The notes beneath the pieces are model-generated. The model searched no databases. It was given only the letters and a program-made list of their open reading frames with translations, and was not told where the DNA came from. From Clonostachys chloroleuca (Eukaryota > Ascomycota > Sordariomycetes > Hypocreales > Bionectriaceae), in assembly GCA_037952775.1 (NCBI GenBank), contig JBANAY010000001.1:6386001-6450000 (forward strand): a stretch of DNA of 64,000 bases, written 5' to 3'. The first letter of the stretch is position 1. Each line of letters starts with the position of its first letter. Shown piece after piece: positions 57,254-64,000 of the stretch. The translations under genes were made by a program, and so were the position numbers.

Positions 57254-57472
57254 TGTTACGGCTCCTAATCAGCAGATGATGCTGGTAAGGCTTATTGCCT
57301 TGGAGAAGTCTTACTAATAGCTGATGAGCTGGTGTCTATGAAATTGGTAATGAATATTTTATATACTAAATGGTCAATGTTAAACCGTCGATGGGTTACA
57401 GGGAAGGACAGCGAGACGTGGCAGTTCGAAAACATGTAGGAGCAAATGTGACGTAACTGCAGGATCGTAACA
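57254..57472. repeat. Possible small LTR-like repeat (TGTTACG...CGTAACA)
   Basis: 219 bp with 7-bp inverted ends, TGTTACG and CGTAACA. The first seven bases equal the start of the intact gypsy LTR, but the rest does not match and the flanks (AAGAT, GTTAG) are not a duplication. Either an old solo LTR or chance. Confidence 0.3.
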
Positions 57473-59190
57473 GTTAGAAACCAGATGTTATTATTCGTAT
57501 TGTTATTTCCATAATCCCCTTAATGGATAAAAGTCAGGACCTGTATATTCAATACCCCCTAGCGCAATCGCCTTGGTATTTTCCTTGGTAACTCCGATAA
57601 AATAAGAACCAATTGGGCATAGATCTGTGTTGTGTGCCTGACTCGGAGACGATGTAATACTTCGACCAGATCGCGGGGACATGCCCTGGGATCCGGATGC
57701 ATGCGGACATGAGCATTTTACGATGAGAATTATAGTGGGTTTCGCCAGACAGGAAGGATATGACTTGTGTGCGGATATGCAGATCAGAGTTGTTTATTAC
57801 CGATCGAGGCGAGGGAGGTACAGCCGGAGAGGTACAGCCGGAGAGGGATTAACATCTCCGATCGGACTCGGGATTACTAAGATCGGTTACTGCTATTATT
57901 TCCCACTACCATGCAGCCCATCCTAGTGGCGTTTAGGTTCGTGACTCCATACTGGAACAACCTCGTTCTGAAGCGAAGAACATAACGCATGTGTTCCAAT
58001 GTTCCAATGTCTTCAGTAATCCCACATCTTGCACCCTCTACCAGGATTAATTGACCAGCATATCTTGAACTTTTCTTCTTGTCCTGCAATTAGCTATTCA
58101 AGTAGGCTAGCTTTCTGTGGTCAGCTAGTTACCTCCAGGATCTGCTTCGTCCCAAGTGCCTGTCCTCTTAGCAAACCGCGGGCCACAATCTCATCTTGAT
58201 AAGTTTACTTGTGTTGATGCGAAAAATGTTCGCATTGACTCTCACCCGATGAACATCCTCAACCATTTCACCATTTCATTAATCTAGTAGCAGCCGCAAA
58301 AGCTTGGAGGCAGGTGTGGCGACGGGAACAAACCCAGAATCAATCCAAACCTCTGGTCTATCAGTATCTCATTGTTGTACTAACGAACGCCCCGAATGGG
58401 CTATTATAACTGCTCAAAACTCCACCGGTTCGTATGGCTAAATTTTCTAACCGGGTCACCCCCTTCAATTTTTAGCGCCATCTGGATTTATACGGGGGTT
58501 TCTACCAGGTCGCACGGGATCTAGTACCTGAACCGTTGTTGGGGATAGGACGTACCATGGCACACAGTCGGAGCGTATTTGTTAGAACAATTGATCGTTC
58601 AGTAAGTGCTTGCTCTCTCTAGTTTCTGGAATCTCTGCCGTGTGCAAGTTTTGTAGTAGGCTAAAATCCAACCACAATTCTTTGATAGTTATTTCCCTAG
58701 AATCGAACTTCCTAAAACGACTCTTTTTCTCGTTCTTAAATCCTTCTAATGGCTTCTACTAGCACCTGGGCTTTTTTTTTTTTTTTTTAAGTGTACAGTT
58801 TGTCTTGTCTTTGGGCTAAAGACCTTGACAGCCTACATCCCATCTGCTTCATTGGGCTCTGCCCCCTGCCTTTGATAACCCCCGTCCCCCTTATCTTTTT
58901 TTGTCTTTAGAGTGAGAGTATCTACAAGGTCAGCGACAGGCTATAGTCGCCGCGGAAATGTGATGCTGCGAGCATCCGGCCTCACGCCGAATTTCGACGT
59001 CCTTTTTTTTTAGCGCGATGTAACGGTAAAGCCCGGGTCGGGTAATAGTCAGGAGAGATCGCGTGCTTTTGAATGGGTATGGTCGTATATGATAGGTGAA
59101 GCTATCGTGAGGGCTAAATACCCTATGTAAGACTCCACTATAAAATGGCAAAAAGATATACAACAGCGGGTATTCGCTAGTTATCATTAA
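57473..59190. other. No supported gene; contains a CGGAGA site cluster
   Basis: Short ORFs only. 57,817-57,844 holds a 14-bp tandem repeat (GGTACAGCCGGAGA twice), and with TCTCCG at 57,855-57,860 makes three CGGAGA sites in 36 bp, though no gene is recognised next to it. A T run of about 18 lies near 58,772-58,789. RIPed DNA starts near 59,190. Confidence 0.4.
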
Positions 59191-59349
59191 CTTAACTATT
59201 AATCTACCCCTTAGAAGCTTATCTATAGGAGAGCAGATAGGGTTTCTTATTAAGTTTAAGTATAGATTTTTCCTAGGGTTTATATTATAACAAAGACCTC
59301 TTTAATAGTTTATATAAGTTATATATAGATCTACCTTAGAATTAGAGTA

Positions 59350-59530
59350 ATATAATAGTTAGATAGCTTATACTGAACAGGGTCTAGGGTAGGTCGGGGT
59401 TAAACTAATCAGAATATTATTCTGAGTAATATAATTAGATTATTATAAACTATATAATATAAATTACTATTAATATATAAGTATTATAGAGCTAGTTCTA
59501 ATAGAGGTATAGATAATTATAGTTAAACTA
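59350..59530 (-). repeat. RIPed gypsy LTR, minus strand
   Basis: Reads as the reverse complement of the R-U5 part of the intact LTR, with the run GGGTCTAGGGTAGGTCGGGG left almost unmutated and the rest changed G-to-A and C-to-T. Confidence 0.7.
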
Positions 59531-60050
59531 TTATATCAATAATTATTAAAAAAAGTAATATATTATAGAAATAAATATATATATACTAATATATTTACTA
59601 AAGTTTTTATAATAATCTTTATTTAGAACTTTATTTTTCTAAAGTAAAATTACTTTTTATTAATAGTTAAGATAGGTTTATACTATTTACTTTATATATA
59701 ACTTTCTATAGTCTAAAAATAGTTTTTATTTATAATATAATATTCTCTCCCTATTAGTTTTATTCTTAAAGCTATTTTATTATATTATACTATTATTATA
59801 TATACTTAAGTCTATATTTATTTTATATAGTAATTATTTACTAATAAAATATCTAATTATATTTTAAAATAAAAGAAATCTAAATTAGTATATAATTATA
59901 TCTAAAAGTTAGAATATATCCTTATATATAGTTTTAAAATTCTATATTATAAACTATCTCTATATTATATATTAAGCTATCTTAGTTATTATATATAGTT
60001 ATATATATATAGAAGAATATAATTAATATAGTATTTTAAGCTTAGTAATA
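59531..60050. mobile_element. RIP-degraded repeat, unidentified
   Basis: AT-rich, no frames. 59,700-59,950 matches the reverse complement of 38,760-39,060. It lies where a 5' LTR would be expected for the following gag but does not resemble the known LTR. Confidence 0.45.
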
Positions 60051-63000
60051 GTATACTTTTACTATTAATAATAATATATCTACTCTAGCTATTAAAGATA
60101 ATACTATAGATAAAAATAGTAATAATAGTAATAATAATAATTATTATACTAAGGAGATATAGATTTTATAAAACTAAATTAACTAGCTTAATAAGATCCT
60201 TATAAGTATCTATTAGGAGTTAATTAATATAATAAATCTTATAATCTAATAAGCTATTATAAATACTAATCTTTTTATATAAATTATAATTATTATTTAA
60301 AAAAGAGAGTTAGAATAATTACTTAAATTAGTATTATTTAAGATATTTAATAGAATTCAGAATAAGTTTAAAAGGTTTATAATCTAACTCTAAGTATACT
60401 TTAATTATTTTCTTATTATTTTTAGTATTAATAAAAGGAAGATTATATATATTTACTTATAAGTTAAGAGAGTTATATTTAACTAGTTTAAATCTATTAT
60501 AAAAAAATATTTTAATAGATAAAGAAGCTAATATACTATTAGTATTATAATAAATTTTAATTACTTTATAGAAGTTTTTTAATAGATTTTTAATATTTAA
60601 GTTAAAAAGTATAAAATAGAATATAAGATTAATTTACTTTTCTAGAAAGAATTATATTTAATTTATAGTATTTAATATCTTTAGTTATTAGCTAAAACTA
60701 GATAAAATAAAGAATATACTATATTTTACTATTTTAATTAACTGAAAAAGAAGTTTAAAAAGAACTCTATAAGAAAAATAAACTAATAAGTATTTATAAA
60801 TATATAATTATAACTATAAGAATTAATAATTATTAATACTAATAGTAAATTTATAAATAATAAATAAACTATTTTACTAATATTAGAAAACTATAATAAT
60901 AATATATTATAATCTCTAGGATATATATAGATCCTATAGAGTTAAAAGCTATAGAAAAATATAAATACTATAATTATAATAAAATTAGATATATTTTATT
61001 TTAGTATTTAAAACCTAAAAAAAAGAAAAATAGAAAAATTAGAAACTTATTAAAAAATAGTAAGAAATAATTAGAAATAATTAGGAAAATTAATATTAAG
61101 GTTTTAGAAATAATTTATAAAATTACTTAGAAAGGAGTTTTTATAATTATTATAATTTCTAAATTTCCTCTAAGAAATATATTTATTTTTAAAGAATTAC
61201 TAAAATCTAAAAAATATATAGAATAAAGTATATTTAGAAAAAGATAATAAAAGATTTAATAAATCTTCTAAGAACTTAAAAGGAAATATAAATAAAAAAA
61301 AATAAGTTTTAAAATTTAGATTATCTACTAAATATAAATATATATTTTATTATATTAATAAGCTTATTTTATAAATAACTACTAAGTAAGAATAATATCT
61401 CTCTATAAGAATAGAAATTAAAGCTAAATATAATAAACTGTATATATATTACTAAGGAAAAATATAAAAATAGAATTCAGATTTATTAAAGAAATTAGTT
61501 ATTTTTAGAAATAATACTATTAATATTATATAACTTAGTAATAATATATATAAAATACTAATTTATATAGAAACTATATAAATATATAACTACTCTTTAG
61601 AATTCTAAATAATCTATTATAATAATTAATATTAAATATATTAAATAGAGAAAGCTAAGAATAATTTCTTTTTATACTCTAATAGAAAAATATTTAATAA
61701 ATATACTATAGAATAAATATAATAATTTATATATTAATAATATAATATAGAATAATATATTATCTTTAAGAAAAATCTAAAGAAATATCCTAAGGAATAT
61801 ATTTATAATAAGCTACTAATAGAGCTATACTCTAAATTAAAATATAAAATCTATAAAAAAACTAAAATTAAATTATAATATTAAAAAAAGAATCTTAAGA
61901 ATTAAATAATAAATAAATATAATAACTAAATAAAGTAATATAATAATTAGAAATATAAAAACTATCTAGAAATTAAGAAAATAATATTAGAATTAGTAAA
62001 ATATATTAATAATAATATAAACTCTACTAAATTATATTTTTAATAGTACTAGTTATAAAAAGAAGAAATAAGATAATATTATAAAGAGAGTATACTATTT
62101 CTAATAAATAGTAGAATAAGTAATAATATAAAAGAATATATAATTATCTTTATTAATAAAAAGAAATAAAATAAAGTTTATTCTAATAAAGAAATACTAA
62201 TAATAATTAATAAATTAAATAATTAGAAAAGAAAATATAGATAGTATATTCTAAATTATATAAATAAACTAATAATACTTATAGATATTCTAAAATAGAT
62301 ATTTAAAAATAAAGAAGAATAAGAATAGCTTAAATAATAAGTTAATTAGATAAAAAATAATATAAACTATCTATAATAGAGCTATAATATAATAAAATAA
62401 TATTAAATTAAAAGATTCTAAAAACTATTAAAAAAGAAAATTTAATTAATATTATTATAGATATTAAAATTAAAGAAAACTAATTTATAGTATAAATAAA
62501 CTATAGAGTATTAAGTAATTATATCTTATTAGTAGTAATTAACTAATTCTATTTATTATAAAGAATAAAAGAAAAGTTCTATAATATTATAACTCTAGAT
62601 AGAATATTATTTATAACTTAGTACTATTAAATTCCTATAATAATATATTAGAATTATTATAATTATAAAATATAAACCTACTAATAAACTAGTTTATTAA
62701 TTATATAAAGTAGAGAGATATTCTTAAGAACTTATATTAGAATTAATAGAAATTAAAATTTTATTAAATATTAGAAGAATATAATAATTCTTTAATAACT
62801 AAAAGTACTATTATAAAAAACTAAAATAATTACTTATAATAATAAGTAGATATAATAATTATAATCTTAATAATACTATAATCTAATATACTAAAAAATA
62901 TATTTTAATAAAAATTATAATAAATAAAGTAAATCTTAGAATAGATATAAAAATAGAAAAATCTCTAGAAATAGATTATATTAATTAAATATATATTATA

Positions 63001-64000
63001 AATTAATAAAAATATAATTATAATATTAAATTTAATCTATAGTATAAATAAGCTAGAAAAAAATAAGAATAAGAAAATAAGAAAAAATATCTTAAAAAAG
63101 AAAAACTAAACTATATTTTATAAAAATACTAGAAATATAATAAGCTATTTAAAGAAACTCTAGAAACTAGATTACTATAATATAACTAATAGAATTATAA
63201 AATCTCTATTATTAAAGAAAAGAAACTAGTTTTTTATAAACTCTATAATTTTATAGAACTTTAATTATAAATACTCTATAAATATATTAATAATATATTA
63301 ATAAAAAGCTATATATAATTATTAACTTTATCTATAAATTATCTTATAATATTTATACTAAAGAAAAATAGTAAACTCTATTTAGTTATTAACTATTACT
63401 AACTAAATAAGATTATATATAAAGATAGAATATTCTTACTATTAATTATAGAACTCTAAAATTAATTATAAGATAAATAGTAGTTTATTATACTAGATCT
63501 AAAGGGAGTTTATAACTTAATATAAATTAAAAAAGAAGATAAATAGAAAATAATATTTAAAATAAAGTTTAGTTTATATAAATATTTTATTATACTTTTT
63601 AAACTAATAAATATATTTATAATATTCTAATAAATAATTAATTAAATACTCTAAGAGTATTTTAATATTTTTATAATTATATATCTTAATAATATTTTAA
63701 TCTTCTTAAATAACTATAAGATATATAGAGAATATATATATAAGATCTTAAAGAAATTAAAAGATATAAATCTCCTAATAGAATCTAAGAAAAGTTAGTT
63801 TTATATTAAGGAAATTAACTTTCTAGAATATACTATTTAATCTAATAAAATATAAAAAGAAAAAAGTAAAATTATTATAATTTCTAGATAGAAAAAGCTA
63901 ATAAATATTTAAAAAATATAAATCTTTTTTAGATTTACTAACTATTATTAATAATTTATTAAAAACTATAGAAAAATTACTATATTATTATATAATTTAA
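60051..64000 (+). mobile_element. RIP-degraded Ty3/gypsy gag-pol (plus strand), runs off the window
   Basis: From about 60,055 the sequence follows the intact gag base by base apart from C-to-T and G-to-A changes (the counterpart of the GACGACAGCAGCGACGACGAC acidic-repeat region near 60,100-60,150). The protease-to-RT region follows at about 62,640-64,000 (compare 19,590-20,850 and intact 29,310-30,640). All frames are closed. The copy appears collinear and continues past the right edge. Confidence 0.8.

Noticed and set aside
1..64000. tRNA genes, CRISPR arrays or bacterial operons
   Set aside because: None was seen; introns, Zn2Cys6 factors, LTR elements and RIP all point to a fungal nuclear genome. 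A tRNA scan could not be run.

Overview
The window comes from a filamentous ascomycete (Pezizomycotina-type) nuclear genome. Genes carry short 52-77 nt GT-AG introns. Zn2Cys6, LaeA-like and fungal SLATT families are present. About two thirds of the sequence is repeat DNA in which CpA, TpG and CpG have almost vanished, the mark of repeat-induced point mutation (RIP) or a similar process. No species is claimed. All calls were made by eye; no search was run.

Layout. 1-12.1 kb: RIP-destroyed LTR retrotransposons. A minus-strand Ty3/gypsy copy is split by a roughly 400-bp fragment of mitochondrial small-subunit rRNA (a NUMT) and then by a Copia-type element with its 5' LTR. 12.1-19.4 kb: a gene-poor island with one clear gene, a fungal SLATT two-TM protein, and the cut-off 3' end of an S1/P1 nuclease gene. 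19.45-26.2 kb: more RIPed elements. 26,170-33,632: an intact, recent Ty3/gypsy chromovirus with identical 379-bp LTRs and a perfect CTAAT target duplication. It shows self-priming signals, a gag-pol -1 frameshift site, an unusual Gag C-terminus and an antisense zinc-cluster/coiled-coil ORF. 33.6-39.4 kb: RIPed elements, an unmutated 0.2-kb island and two nested solo LTRs of the Copia family. 39.4-56.6 kb: a gene cluster. 56.6-59.2 kb: no recognised genes. 59.2-64 kb: another RIPed gypsy gag-pol.

The gene cluster holds, in order: a LaeA-like methyltransferase pseudogene (-), a cupin (+), a Dal5/allantoate-permease-like MFS transporter (-), an FAD monooxygenase (+), a hydantoinase/oxoprolinase-DUF917 fusion (+), a short-chain dehydrogenase (+), a Zn2Cys6 regulator (+), a second short-chain dehydrogenase (+) and an M20 dipeptidase broken by a frameshift (+). 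The inferred scheme is that the MFS protein imports a small N-containing compound, the flavoenzyme and dehydrogenases oxidise it, and the hydantoinase-DUF917 protein opens a cyclic amide or (thio)hydantoin ring. The substrate is unknown. A shared hexamer, CGGAGA/TCTCCG, often paired as an inverted or direct repeat, lies upstream of nearly every member, including the regulator. It is a plausible operator for the cluster's own Zn2Cys6 protein.

The most notable items are this undescribed-looking catabolic cluster with its candidate operator, the retrotransposon's antisense ORF and extra Gag zinc-knuckle-like motifs, the NUMT that escaped the surrounding mutation, and the SLATT gene.
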